64,000 bases of DNA, taken from assembly GCA_028622995.1 (NCBI GenBank), contig JAJQJQ010000027.1, positions 1,798,001 to 1,862,000 on the forward strand. The letters run 5' to 3'. Source of the DNA: Panagrolaimus kolymaensis. Taxonomy: Eukaryota > Nematoda > Chromadorea > Rhabditida > Panagrolaimidae. The position numbers and the translations under genes were made by a program. This document shows, one piece after another, positions 1-12,331 of the stretch. The notes below the pieces were generated by a model. That model made no database searches and had not been told where the DNA came from. It saw only the letters and a list, made by a program, of their open reading frames with translations. The first letter of the stretch is position 1. Every line of letters begins with the position of its first letter.

Positions 1-176
1 GACCAAAATAAGCCCATGTTTTGTCTCAATATTATTCCATATTTTAAACCGTTTTATCTTTGTTAAAGACAAAAACATCTATTTTAGGTACAGACAACTC
101 GGTGGGGATTCGGGAAATTGTGTCGATAGGTTGTCCCAATATTTAACCATTTCTGGTCATTTATTTTTCAGTGTTA
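1..176. repeat. Left copy of an inverted repeat pair
   Basis: About 176 bases recur in inverted orientation at roughly 19200-19388, with only scattered differences. Shared blocks include GGGGATTCGGGAAATTGTGT and the run around GTCTCAATATTATTCCATAT. This copy runs off the left edge of the window. The right copy adjoins a TIR-like AGTGTCCCA at 19160, so both are probably pieces of one MITE family. They could also be the ends of a larger unit, which cannot be decided here. Confidence 0.75.
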
Positions 177-476
177 AATACCAAATAGAAGCAGCTTGAA
201 TCTTCAGCCTAAAATTGACTTCATTCTCTTTTCTTTTGTCTTTCATTGATTCGTTACTTGTCTTGTGTTTTGTGATTGCTACGTCGCAATCTTTATAAAG
301 TTCTGTTTATTTAGAAGTAGTTGGAGTTCCCCTACTTCACGCTTCAAATACCCAAAAACTGCTAATTAAAAAATTTGATATTCATAGTTATCCCAGTGTA
401 TTTATCGCAGAAAGAACTTATGAATCTTCACAATATTTTCAGCATTTGAAGCATTCTTTTACATATGTATTTTTAG

Positions 477-1413
477 TTATTAGCTGAAAATAAACTTGAC
501 TTCAAAACACTACCGCTTAGTAAAGAAAAGTGCAATATTATTTGCGAAAAAGGTGATTCTTGCGTAACAGGAGATTCTTATGAATCAAGTAAGTTCTTTT
601 TGATCTTATTATTCAAAAAGTAAATAAAAATTTTATAAGAACATTTCTTATTTGATCTTTTTTTCAAACACGCGACTGGAATTTCCATGATGCCGCAATA
701 TTGCAAAGCACGTAAAATACAGTAATCTACAGTAATCTTTTGTTCAAATTACTGTATTTTACGGTGTTTGCAATATTGCGGCATCATGGAATATCCAGCC
801 ACGTGTTTGAGAAAAAAATTAAATGAGAAGAGTCCTTTAAAGGGAGTGTCCCAAACGATGAGAATAATTTTACTACGACGGGTGTTCCTAGCCCGAAAGT
901 TTCATTGTCTCAAAAGCTTACAAAGTGCTACTAATTTTTGTAGCTTTTTGTAGCATTTTGAGAAAATTTCGTAAGCTTTTGAAAAAACTTTGTAAAACTT
1001 TGTTAGACTTTGAGACAGTGAAGAAAAACTTTCGGGCTAGGAACACATGCTGTACAGGTTTTCTCATCGTTTGGGACACTTTCTTAAAGATGAACTGACT
1101 AAAACGCGATGTTCTCAATGTGCAGGATGGACGTGTGTTAAACAAGGCATTCTCTATCAAGGCTTTGGATGCAAAGGTCAAAATAACACATGTATTAACG
1201 GCAAAAATCAAGATGACTTTGAATATATTAGTGATTTTGAAGAAAATTATTTTGTTACTTGTAAAGAAGATAGATGTTCTTATTTAAAAATGGCAAAAGT
1301 ATGTTTAATTATGTTTTAATATAAAATAAGCTTCCAGAAATACTTTTCAGCTATTAGACAAACATCTCCTAAAACGTTCTAACTTTGTAAATGGAAGTTG
1401 CTATATAAATTAA
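477..1413 (+). CDS. Cysteine-rich protein, 3' exons only
   Basis: I read three exons: 477-588, 1090-1298 and 1351-1413 (stop TAA 1411-1413). Junctions are GT-AG and phases 0/1/0 agree. The readable part is about 127 residues and has many cysteines: a CNIIC-x5-C cluster, then CSQCAGWTC, a further C-x7-C, CKEDRC and a last C in GSCYIN. Such spacing suits a disulphide-bonded extracellular protein, but I recognise no family. The 5' end, with any signal peptide, lies left of the window or in an exon I could not place. A MITE (845-1080) sits in the intron and ends ten bases before the 1090 exon. The last exon is the weakest: exon 1090-1298 could instead splice in phase to 2469, though that exon fits an innexin better. 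Confidence 0.5.
661..813. repeat. Palindromic MITE-like hairpin
   Basis: An imperfect inverted repeat. The left arm contains TTCAAACACGCGACTGG and ATGATGCCGCAATATTGCAA; the right arm contains TTGCAATATTGCGGCATCAT and CCACGTGTTTGAG. It lies in an intron of the cysteine-rich gene. The outer motif CAAACACGCG is also present in the palindromic element at 60.7-62.1 kb, so the two may be related. Confidence 0.8.
845..1080. mobile_element. MITE with AGTGTCCCAAACGATGAGA termini
   Basis: A 236-bp inverted-repeat element. Both ends begin AGTGTCCCAAACGATGAGA, and a second matched block (CCTAGCCCGAAAGTTT with its complement AAACTTTCGGGCTAGG-like run) lies further in. It has no coding capacity. It sits in the intron just 5' of the 1090 exon, so it supplies part of that splice-acceptor neighbourhood. 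I could not find a clear target duplication. Confidence 0.8.
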
Positions 1414-1726
1414 TGATATATAACTTACAATGCATGACTTTAAGTCATGCATTGTATATTGTTTGGACTAATAAAAAAATATTTAAAAATACTGTTTTCA
1501 CAACAAAAAAATGTAATAATTATCTAATGTTAACACTGAAAAGTAACTAAAACTGGAAGTTGTTATTGTTTTAAATAATATTTAAAATGCAAACCATTCA
1601 ATGCAAAATGTCTTTACAGTCATGATTTAAAAAATTTTGAACTATAAACATATTCATGGAAAGAGTTTGCATTTCACATTAGTTTTAAAATGAAATGTAA
1701 ACATAAAACATGGACCAGGTATAATA

Positions 1727-2403
1727 GTCGGTTGTTCGGAAAGTTCGCACCGCGATAAATCAAATTGCCCAACTATGAGAAGCAAGGCTTATCAGATATT
1801 GTTTTTAACGATTTGTAGTCCCCAAAAATGTGCTTCGATGGAACGCAATAGGTTTTAAAAAGCATTGGCTTATCATGGAATTAATGGTATCTAAAGTAAT
1901 AAGATGCCATTGTTGGTTGAAAACCTGTTTTTTTGATATTTTAATTTTTTGAGATGCTCTGCTATTTTTAGCGTATTTTTGACATACACTTACTTGGCAA
2001 ATAGCTTTCTTTGCTATAATCAAATTTTTAGAAAAATGGCTACTATAAGCCTTTAGTGCATTTTTTGCCATTAAATAGCGATGAATGGCTATTAAAGTAT
2101 CGTGAATTGTTACTAAATCTTTTAGTAATAATAATTTCTGACATATAAAATAGTTTCCATATAAGTATAACATTGAAAACAAAAAAATAAAAATCGAAAA
2201 AACCGGTTTTCAACCAACATTGGTATCTTGTTGCTTTAGGTGCCATTAATTCCTCGAAGAACAAAGGTAATGCAAAATTTATAGCGCCCGTTCAAAGCAC
2301 ATTTTTGAGGAATACAAATCGGTAAAAACAATATCGGATAAGCCTTGCTTCTCATAGTTGGCCAATTTGATTTATCGCGGTGTGAACTTTCCCAACAACC
2401 GAA
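1727..2403. mobile_element. Mariner-like MITE, long TIRs, TA target
   Basis: A 677-bp element flanked by TA (1725-1726 and 2404-2405). Its terminal inverted repeats are about 110 bp and begin TCGGTTGTTCGGAAAGTTC / TTCGGTTGTTGGGAAAGTTC, continuing through the motif CACCGCGATAAATCAAATTG. The interior carries only degenerate ORFs. A solo end of the same family is at 30770, and the element at 45494-46055 has a related terminus. The TA target suggests a Tc1/mariner origin (inference). Confidence 0.82.
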
Positions 2404-2468
2404 TAGGAAATTTTTTATATTATTATTCCATTTCTTTTATGTGAAGTTTTAGGTGAAATTTTTTTTAG

Positions 2469-3098
2469 GTTGCCTTTTGTGATGATATGCGGCGTGATGA
2501 GGTTTCCAGTCAATCAATGACATTCACAGTTGAATGCGTTTTGGTAAGCTTTATTTTTTTTAAAGCTATCAAATTTTTATTTGGAAATTACTAAAAATTT
2601 ATGAGTGAAAAAAACGCTCGTGGCTCAAACAGTTATGAGCACAGTTGCAATTGCATTTAGATTTTGGGTCCATTGTACTACTGTGCAAATTTAGGCTTTT
2701 TTAAATTCTTACTCTAAAAACATTTATAAGGGCCAAAAAAATGTTTTAATATTGTTTTATAGATGTTTAATATGTTTAATGAAAAGCTTTATATTATGTT
2801 ATGGTTTTGGTTACTAATATTATCAATTTGTAATTTGGGAAATTTAATCTATTGGCTTCTGATCACATTTGTGTAAGAATTTTCTTACAATTATATTAAA
2901 GCTCAATTGAAATTCGCAGATCAAGTTTTTACCTCCAAACAACTATCAAATTTCATCAAACAAAAACTTCATAAAGATGGAGTTACTATTTTCCGACTGA
3001 TTTTAGCAAACGCTGGAAATGCTATTAGCACTGATATTATCGCAGTGATGCTTAAAAATTATAAGCTTGAACAAGCAAAAAATTAAAAACTCGATCAG
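2469..3098 (+). pseudogene. Innexin-like gene fragment (C-terminal half), disrupted
   Basis: Innexins form gap junctions in invertebrates. Exon 2469-2543 encodes VAFCDDM...TFTVECVL and exon 2763-2872 encodes MFNMFNEKLYIMLWFW followed by LLYW-like residues. This is the innexin block leading into the fourth transmembrane helix (typical form CVL-x-INMFNEK...WFW). Exon about 2920-3098 encodes NFIKQKLHKDGVTIFRLI and NAGNAIST, matching the innexin YL-x-x-DGVF-x-LRMI...NAGD region. The 2763 and 2920 exons do not join in frame, about 30 residues usual between these blocks are missing, and an in-frame TAA at 3084-3086 precedes a clean splice donor at 3099. No N-terminal innexin exons are visible upstream. 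I read it as a decayed partial copy; assembly frameshifts are the alternative. Confidence 0.72.
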
Positions 3099-3165
3099 TA
3101 AGTTTTTCTTATTTTATTAGAAAAAAATGGCCCATTAAAATTGAATTTATTTTTATTTTTTTAAG

Positions 3166-4022
3166 TTCCGTCTTTAAAAAATGCCGATTTCACCAACTTG
3201 ATAAAAAAGCTGCTAAGTTGTTAACTAAGCAACAAAATAAAATTGCAAATGATAATAAACCGAAAAATGGAAAATTCATAAAATTTCTTAATAAACATGT
3301 AAGAAGAATATTTTAAAATCGTATTTTAAGAAAATTGCGTAAGTTATAGTTTTTTTTATTTTTTAGCTTAAGAGCTCTTTTAAATCTAAAAACAAAAAAG
3401 ATTATGGAATACCTTCATGTTCATCGGCCGTCAATAAACCTGTTTTTGCACCTTCTGAACAAGTCGTTGATCATGTTATTCCTCTTGGAATTGTTCGTGA
3501 AAGTTTGGATGAAAATGAATTTATGATTGGACTAACATTTTTACCTTCAAATTCTTCAAAAAATGTAATTATTTGAATTAATTAAATTTACAAAAAAAGT
3601 AAAACAATAATTTTGTAGTTACAAGCATTAATGAACTTGAATCCACTAATTTATGCAACGGTAAATTTTTAATAATTAAAATTAAAAGATATATTTAATT
3701 TTTATTTTGTACTTGAAAGCCTTTGATGGCGAAGAATATTTTGATGCAGTTCAGCATCAAAATGTCTTTCATAATTCTGAAGCGGAAGATTTGTTTTATG
3801 GCGATAATGCTTTACCATCTTCTTCTCATGTTCCACGTCCACCTTTAGGGGAGGTAAATTTGAATAAGTATCAAATAAAAAAATATAAACACATATTAAT
3901 ATTTTTAGTCAAATACTTTTTGAGAATCTCGCCTCCCTCAACAACCGGTAAAAATTTTATTTTTTTAATGATTTTTTTAATACCTTCTCTAACCCGATAT
4001 GAACCTCCTTATTCCCAACCAT
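3166..4022 (+). pseudogene. Downstream exons of the broken innexin-like gene
   Basis: Exons 3166-3298, 3367-3564 and 3619-3660 join in phase to one another and to the donor at 3099, and encode a lysine-rich, otherwise unrecognised stretch. The next coding block (3707 to about 3855, including AFDGEEYFDAV and SSSHVPRPPLGE) lacks a good acceptor: the expected AG is replaced by TTTTGT. The exon after it has an in-frame TGA near 3916. The last readable part is proline-rich (RYEPPYSQPS) and is cut by the transposon at about 4022. Whether this tail belonged to the innexin or to a neighbour is inferred only from phase continuity. Confidence 0.5.
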
Positions 4023-4439
4023 CACTGAAAAAAAAACTGTCCCCTTTTTAGACGGCCATCGTGTTACAACCAAAAATCCGTCCTAAAAAGCGCGACAATG
4101 GCCTAAATTTGATACGACTTTGGAATTAACTAGGAATATGCACAATGTTCTTTTTTTTCACAAAAACGGCCTAAATTTGCATATAATAGGGATAAATTAG
4201 GCCAAACTTCCTTTTCTTTGGTTCTCTGGCGCACAATATCAAATCATTTTCTTTTCGTATAAGCTTTATAATATAGGTTGGATGCTTGGTTGAATACGAA
4301 CTAAACCAAATTGGTTATTTCTAAAGGTGGCGGCATGGCTGTGCGTAACTCCACTTGGAGCAATTGAGCTTCTAATGTTGTAATTTAATAATTATAATAT
4401 TATCAGAATTAACCGAGTTGGAAGTACTGTAATAAATAC

Positions 4440-5392
4440 GGTATATAAGCCATTTTTTCTAAAAATCGCACTTTTTCAAAGATTTGGTTCATTTGGAAAA
4501 AATTTTATTGGCTTAAATGGCATAAATATTCATTCCACAGGGGTTTTCGGGGTCGCTGATCACGAATTTGACCTTAGTTTAAGTGGTCTCATAGCGAAAA
4601 ACACTAGATCCAGAGGTCTCGAATAGAAAACTTAACTTTTTTTTAAGATGCTTTTTTTAAAATCTGTTTAGACAAAAAAATAGCAAAAAATCCCAGGATT
4701 ATTTTTGTAATTGATCTCAAAAACACAAGTATAGTAAAAAATGGGTCAAATAGCCATTTTAATGATAATTTCCATGTTTCGCTTAGGAAAACTCGAAATC
4801 TATGACACCTTGACAAAGTTTTTATTCCAGATTCGGATTCCCCATGAAATTCTACCCTGGAAACTTGAAGAAGTAAAAAAAAAAAGTGACCTCTTCTAAA
4901 TACCATGACTCCATGAATGATGTACACCAAAATGAGGTATATGAACAAGTAACTCATAAACACATGTAAAAAATATAAAATCTTAACAAAAAGCGTAGAA
5001 AAACTCATTTAATGATTTTACAAATCGATAAAACTTCATGTTGTTATGCTTTTTGATTTTTCCCACATTTTAAAAGTTTAATATTAGCACACGATGCTGA
5101 AAAAAAAAATTAAAACTTTCAAAATCTTCGATTTTTTTTAAACTCATCACTTCTAGACCTAATTTGGGTCGTAGAAATCGAATTTGATAACAGTTTCTAT
5201 GTTTAACTAATTTAAAATGGAGTTATGGCCAATGTAAATTGAATTATTATGTTACGTCATAAATCTATAAGGAAAACGGATGAATTATTATTTTTTCAAT
5301 GTTTATTTGCCAAAAATTTATGACATAAAAATAATTAAAATACTTTTTTAGATTTATATGTGATTTTTTTACAGAAATAAATTATCAATTTG
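4440..5392. repeat. Left terminal inverted repeat of the 8.6-kb transposon
   Basis: Complementary to 11386-12331. The inner limit is clear: ATAAATTATCAATTT at 5377-5391 against its complement at 11386-11400. The open frame at 4643-5008 (minus) is only the arm's copy of the frame at 11770-12135 and is rich in poly-Phe and low-complexity residues. I do not call it a gene. Confidence 0.9.
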
Positions 5393-6555
5393 ACTTTTAC
5401 TTATATTTTGGTGGAATTTTAAAATTAACTATTTTGAATATTAGTCACGTTTTTTTTGTTGCTTTTTTCGTGGTTTGAGGTTTTTGTCATTTTCATCATC
5501 TTCAAATAAATCTTTCCGATTTTTATTATTTTTCTATGAACCTTTTCAAAGAAATCTGGAAATATTGGAACTATGAAAAATGTGAATTAAATAAATAATT
5601 ATTTAAATGCAAAAAATGGAATCAAATGGACAATCAGATTACGTTTTCCTTCCTAATCTCAAAAAAACATTTGAGATGTTTTCTTCTTGTTATTTTTATT
5701 AAAATTATTATTCGATTTTTCTTTGTTTATTTTTGCGCGGTGTTGCAAGGCACTTGGAAAAAAAGCATTAAATGTCGGTGCGCATTAAATGGCACAACCA
5801 TTTAATGCATCGTAAACAAATCGCCTTTATCGAAGCTTAAAAGGTCAGTTTTTGCTATGTGTTTGATGTTAGTTTTTGAAAAAGTTGTGACATTTTTTTG
5901 TTGTTCCAAAAACCCATTTTTTTCTTACATTATCTTGATAATTTTTTTTGGAACTTTCTTGCTTTTTTTTTTCTTACTTAAAAAATTTTCTACGCTTTTT
6001 TTCAATTTAGTGAAATCAACCAGGGAATTTAGAGTTTTCTAAAGTGTAAAAAATAATACTTCTGTCTCCTTAATTTTTTTTTGCTGAGATAAATCCTCCT
6101 TACATGTAAAGTTTTTATGACATGGAACTCTTAAACCAAAGTTTTGTTATGAAACAAAGATCGGTGCATAATAAAATAATTTTCTTTTATTTTTGAAAAA
6201 TTATCCGAGACTTTTTATAATTTTTTAAGCTAAGAATGATCATATTTAAAATTTATATTTTTAATTTTGCATATTTTTTGCGTGAGTCTAAAAGTTGATT
6301 GCTCGAAAAATTTCGAATAGCTAAAAGCTAAAGCTTTTTAATAAATTTATTTTGTAAATTACAAAATTTTATAATGTGGATTTGGAAAAGCTTCAGTTTA
6401 AATCTAACCAAAGTTTTAAATTTATTTAGTGATTAGCTGCTAAATTTCTGCATGTTGTAAATTTTTGAATCGCGTAGAATTTATGGAACTTTCCAAAAAT
6501 TTCTTTTTTTAGATTCGAATTTTTTTGTGATTCCAACAAAGAAAGATAAAAGAAG
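5393..6555. other. Non-coding leader between left TIR and transposase gene
   Basis: About 1.16 kb of AT-rich DNA with no convincing exon. It presumably contains the promoter and 5' UTR of the element's gene. No motif stands out. Confidence 0.5.
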
Positions 6556-9500
6556 ATGAAAATTTTCATTTTATTTTGGATGGTTGTTGTCATGTCTCTT
6601 ATTAACATTCATGCTCATCCACCGCTTGATCGAGGAACAGCTGAATTAATCAAAGCCGGAATCCTTATCACGACCCCTCAACCAAACTTTAATGATGGAA
6701 CTTGGTATTATAGCAAATGGCATGGGAGAGTTATTAAAAAAGATCACTCATTTTACTCTTCTACAACTCAAATTAATTCTTTAACCTCAACTCAATTTCC
6801 AGTTACTTCAAGTTATCTTGAAATTGTTTCATCTCCAAATAAAATTGAACATGAATCTAACCACTCAATTAATGCAAATATTAACAATCCAACATCTGCA
6901 GAAAATGAAATTCGAACATACAATTTTTTTGATGTGGTTATTATTGTTGTCGTAACAATCGCGGTGTGTATTATGCTATTCTGTATTTGTATTCTTTGTT
7001 ACATTTATTTCAAAGCAAAAAGAATTCCTAATAATATGGCTCCAATTAGTTCCGATATTTATATGAATCAATTTCACACTTCTTCTGCTCTGCGTCATTA
7101 TTCTTTTGTAAGCTATAACAAAAATTTATAAATACGACTATAATTTTTTTAGGGTGATGATACCATAGTATTTCACGAATCAGAATTACCTAAGAGAAGC
7201 ATTCCAAAGATTACGACAAATTTTAAGCAACCAAAAACCTATATTCATAAAAAATTAGATGGATCGAAAGGTTTGGAGCAACCAAAAACCTGTATTCAAA
7301 AAAAATTAGATGGATCGAAAGGTTTGGAAAGCACATTATCAAAAAGCACTTCTCTTACTGAATCAACCCATTGTTATTTTTCCATTGAACGTAAAACAAA
7401 CTATGAAACTAAAGAACGAAGCGAACAATCAAAAGTTTCTACCAAATGTGACGGCTCATTAAAAAGGTAGTTTTTTTATTTAATTTTTTAATTTTTATCA
7501 AATGTTGATTATTTTTTAGTTTCCAAGAATTAAATAATAAAAATGACACCAAATTTCCCCAGTTAACGCAAGCAGAAATCATCCTTGCTCGCGGTGAAGG
7601 CGCATTTAACTTGAATTTAACAAACTTTCAAACATTGGAAGATTTAGCTGGAAGAAAAATTTGCAAACATCATTTAGAAGAACTGAACCTTAGATGGGAT
7701 CAGAAAGAATTCAAACATATAATTAGTAGACAACAATCAAGAAAGGACCGTACAGTATTACGTGTTTGCTCTATGCCGAATGGCTATGGTGTAGAGCATC
7801 GATTAATTAGCGATCGACCAAGCAGAACCCATCATCGTGTTACCTTTGAAGAAGCTAAATACTTTCTTCAAAAATATGGCATGCTAATTCATATTGGAAC
7901 CCGTTAGTTCTTTTTCTTCTTTTTTAGAACAATTTAAAAAAAATAATTTTAGCTGCTTGTGAAAACCATCATAATCTTCTAAAAACAATTGTCGCCGAAA
8001 TGGATGCTTCAAAACAAAAAAATGACGGTATTGAAGATATCGAAGATATTGACATTGTTAGTCAGCCACGAATAGCTAAAGATAAAGCCATTTCGAGAAT
8101 TCACGAATTTTATAATGATATTTCCCCATCAGAGAGTAATGAAAGTGGACTGACAGAAGCTGAAAATGCTCAAAAAAAGATTGAAAATGATAAAGCTTGT
8201 CGTGTGTTTGCAGATTCAGTAGGTTTGTAATTACATCCGTTTAAATAAAAATCGAAAATATTTATAAAATGTTTCAGGAATCCAATTAACCGGCCATGGA
8301 AAAGGTTTTGATGAAATCAAACCCAAAACTAGAGCAAAAAAAGCTGTACTTTTACGAAAGCTTACTTTCGTGCATGCAGAGCATCTTGCTCCAGAAAACC
8401 CGTTGGCTCTTATTGATTTAGCATTTACTAACAAAAGAAAAGAATTAATTTTGAAGAGACAAAAAGCTATCGATATCTTGCTTCAGTATGTCAAAGCACA
8501 ATATATTGTTTGTGGAACAAGCGATGAAGGAATTGAAGTTCTTTCTCAAATAGCGGCTGTTGTAAACTATGAAACGTTATCAACCGTGGTCAGTGGAATT
8601 ACACACTATAGTTATTTGAAAGCAAGATTAATTGCCAAAATGCGGATTGAAGCTCCATTGGGACCAAAACAAAAAAGAATCAAAGTCAAATATGATCAAT
8701 TTTCCATCAACCTTTTTGTGGAATTCATAACAAGGTATAAAAAAAAGTAATTGTGGTTTTTGTTTTATACTTTCCTTTTCTAGCTCTGCTATCATGGTTG
8801 GATTGCCATATGGCACACGCACCGCAAAGCTTCCAAGTGGCGAAAAATTTGATATCCCAAACACAATCAGAAGACAACAAGATGCAGAGATTCTTAAAAT
8901 GTTCAGACATTATTTAATTGAAACTGGTCGAGATTATATAAAAATTAGTGATTCAGTTTTAAGAAAAATATTAAAAGTTTGTTCAGCAAGCCGACTTAAA
9001 TCAATGCACTGCGTTGATTACTATGAAGCCGCTGGTAACAAGGTAAAAAATTTAATATTATTTTTGCCATGTAAAAAAATTAAATTTCAGGCTTTTGAAA
9101 AAATCGAATCGTGTTTAAATTCAATGGCTGATCATGATTATATTTCCAGTGATGCTGAAAAATATTTGATAGCAAATTTATTTGAAGCAAATCGTTATTT
9201 GAAAACGGATTATCCTCTTCATTTAAAAATGCATTCACGAATTCCTGATCATTGCATTTCTTATGCACTTTCTGATCCAAATGAGCCAGATTTTTGCTCG
9301 CCGCCTTGTGAATCACTTGATAATGATGCTCACAATCATGACTACAATTGTGAACGATGCCAAATTTTCCCAGATCTTATTAAAGATATCAACGAAATTT
9401 TACAAGAATATGAACCAACTGAAGAGCTTGAGGAATTTGAAGCAGAAATAATCAAGGCTGAAGCTGATATCCAGGAATGGAAAAAGCATATTTTGCGAGC

Positions 9501-11376
9501 AGCTTTTAGTGAGCTTCAACGTGTCGAAATTATTTATAAACTTGATGAAAATGAAGCTCTAATAACAATTGATTATTCTCAAAAATATTTGGGAGAAAAG
9601 CATATGGAAAGTCAGAAGGACTATTATGGAAAGAAAGGCATGTCCTGGCACATCTGCCATATTTTTGCGAAGAAAAATGGGAAACTTGTTCAGCATGCAA
9701 TTGTCCATTGTTTGGGTTTTGAAGATCAAGTTAGATATTTTTTATAGCAACTTTTACTAAAAATATTTTTATAGACCGCTAAAGCAGTTGCAGCCATTCT
9801 TCGTGATGCATTTGAAAAATGTAAAAGTTGGGGTGTAAATGCTGCTATCCTTAGATCAGATAATGCTTGTCAGTTACTTTTACTTTAATAAGTCATTTAA
9901 AAGAGCTTATTTTTAGGTTATTATCGAAACGCAGCTTTAATTCAAAGTCTTTTGGATATCAGCAAAAATTGTGGCATCGTTCTCAAGCGATACAGCTTCA
10001 GTGAAGTCCAGGCGGGAAAATCCGCAGCTGATCGTGAAGGAGGCAGAATGAAAAGAAAAATGAAAGATTTTATTCATGCGGGGAAAGATATTGAAACACC
10101 TGAAGAAATGGTAAAAGGTATTCGCTATGGGCAAGAGCCATTGTCAGGAATAAGTGTCATCGTCGCATCTATCAAATCACCCCCAAATGAAAAAGACAAT
10201 GCTTTTTCAATACCAGGCATATCTTTATTGTCAGATTTTGAATACAACTTTAATAACAAATCCATTACTTATTGGAAGCACCACGGTATTGGAAAAGGAA
10301 AAACAATCAAAATCTCAATATCAAATGTTTTGGATACAAAATTGGATATCAAAATGGCCACGGAAGAATCACCTGAAAGTGAAGGGTATGAATTCTGGAG
10401 AACAAAAAATTCATTAACCAAAAAGGCGGCGAAATCGAATCAAACAAATACTATCCGTGAAGGCGAAATCGACGATGATGATGAAATTAATGTTCATGAA
10501 ATTATTAACACTGAAGAAAGCCTCCCAATTTTTAAACCAACTGCTTTATTTTCATGCCCAACTCCAAATTGTCAAAAGCGGTATTTCAAATTTGGAAATT
10601 TATTAAACCATATTGATGCTGGCAAACACCAGCTTTTACCGGAAAAGGTTGGCACATATGATTACGCGTTGAATTTGTATGGTAATCAATTGGAAGATTT
10701 ACAAAAACGACAAGCTAATCATCGTGTTATCGAAGCTATTCAAGAATCAATAACCGATCAAAATAATGTAGTTGAAAAAGGATGGGCGTTGCGAACAACA
10801 GCAAAGAAAACAAGGTTTAGCAGCGATGTCCACAAATTTGTCAAAGAACAAATAAAATATTGCAATTCGATTGGTAAAAGATTAGACCCAATTAAATGCG
10901 AGAAAATCATGGAATTAGCTAGGATAAATGGCAAACTCCGTTTTACACCGAATGAGCGACTTTCTTCCAATCAAATTTCTTCGTTGGTGCTAAGAAAAAT
11001 GAAAAAAGCTGGCATGCGTGGGAATGCTTTTGTTTTTGATGAAACCGTATCAAAAGAACGAGAAGATATTAACAATGATTTAGAAAACGAAACAGGTAAA
11101 AAGAAAATTCTTTACTTTAAAAATGAATATTATCTGTAAAATTTTCTTTTATTTTTTGGAAAAGATTTAAAAAAGCTAAAATTTGGCTCAAAATGCGAAT
11201 AATATTTTTTATTTTTAGGAGAAATGGAAATTGAATTTGAAGATGATCCATTGTTCCCTGATGTATTTGAAAAAGTACAAAGAAAAATCATGAAAAAGAA
11301 AAAAGAGTTTGATGAAGAAGAAGACGAAGAAGAAGAAAACATTGAGCAACCAAAAAAGAAGAAAAATAGGAAATAA
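6556..11376 (+). CDS. Transposase-like protein: RNase H-type core, C2H2 finger, odd secretory N-terminus
   Basis: Ten exons join in phase: 6556-7107, 7153-7466, 7520-7902, 7953-8222, 8278-8734, 8784-9042, 9091-9729, 9775-9868, 9917-11095, 11219-11376; 1434 residues. Residues 1-20 form a signal peptide and 127-152 a transmembrane segment; a 17-residue unit is duplicated at 210-243. From about 245 on it resembles uncharacterised transposase-like proteins I recall from cnidarians and sponges. Landmarks are a His/Cys cluster (C814, C818, H826, H828, C832, C835), then ITIDYSQKYL (D906), ILRSDNACYY (D987) and SAADREGG (D1028/E1030) as candidate catalytic acids, a C2H2 finger (C1203, C1208, H1221, H1227) and a Lys/acidic tail. 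If the 7108-7152 intron is retained, a TAA makes a separate 191-residue membrane protein. The intron 9043-9090 is open in frame and may be retained. The frame is intact. Confidence 0.8.
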
Positions 11377-11385
11377 ACAAAAATT

Positions 11386-12331
11386 AAATTGATAATTTAT
11401 TTCTGTAAAAAAAATCACATATAAATCTAAAAAAGTATTTTAATTATTTTTATGTCATAAATTTTTGGCAAATAAACATTGAAAAAATAATAATTCATCC
11501 GTTTTCCTTATAGATTTATGACGTAACATAATAATTCAATTTACATTGGCCATAACTCCATTTTAAATTAGTTAAACATAGAAACTGTTATCAAATTCGA
11601 TTTCTACGACCCAAATTAGGTCTAGAAGTGATGAGTTTAAAAAAAATCGAAGATTTTGAAAGTTTTAATTTTTTTTTTCAGCATCGTGTGCTAATATTAA
11701 ACTTTTAAAATGTGGGAAAAATCAAAAAGCATAACAACATGAAGTTTTATCGATTTGTAAAATCATTAAATGAGTTTTTCTACGCTTTTTGTTAAGATTT
11801 TATATTTTTTACATGTGTTTATGAGTTACTTGTTCATATACCTCATTTTGGTGTACATCATTCATGGAGTCATGGTATTTAGAAGAGGTCACTTTTTTTT
11901 TTTACTTCTTCAAGTTTCCAGGGTAGAATTTCATGGGGAATCCGAATCTGGAATAAAAACTTTGTCAAGGTGTCATAGATTTCGAGTTTTCCTAAGCGAA
12001 ACATGGAAATTTTCATTAAAATGGCTATTTGACCCATTTTTTACTATACTTGTGTTTTTGGGATCAATTACAAAAATAATCCTGGGATTTTTTGCTATTT
12101 TTTGGTCTAAACAGATTTTAAAAAAAGCATCTTAAAAAAAAGTTAAGTTTTCTATTCGAGACCTCTGGATCTAGTGTTTTTCGCTATGAGACCACTTAAA
12201 CTAAGGTCAAATTCGTGATCAGTGACCCCGAAAACCCCTGTGGAATGAATATTTAAGCCATTTAAGCCAATAAAATTTTTTCCAAATGAACGTCGAAGTT
12301 CGATTTTTAAAAAAAATGGCTTATATATAAC
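11386..12331. repeat. Right terminal inverted repeat of the 8.6-kb transposon
   Basis: Complement of 4440-5392, beginning ten bases after the transposase stop codon. The 3' end of the gene must therefore be processed inside the repeat. It contains the same 121-codon low-complexity frame (11770-12135) seen in the left arm. Confidence 0.9.

Noticed and set aside
8628..8910. Minus-strand frames opposite the transposase exons
   Set aside because: They are antisense shadows of an in-phase multi-exon gene.
11770..12135. 121-codon frame in the right TIR, also in the left TIR
   Set aside because: Both copies are the two arms of one inverted repeat, so their agreement is not evidence of selection. 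The product is low-complexity and hydrophobic.
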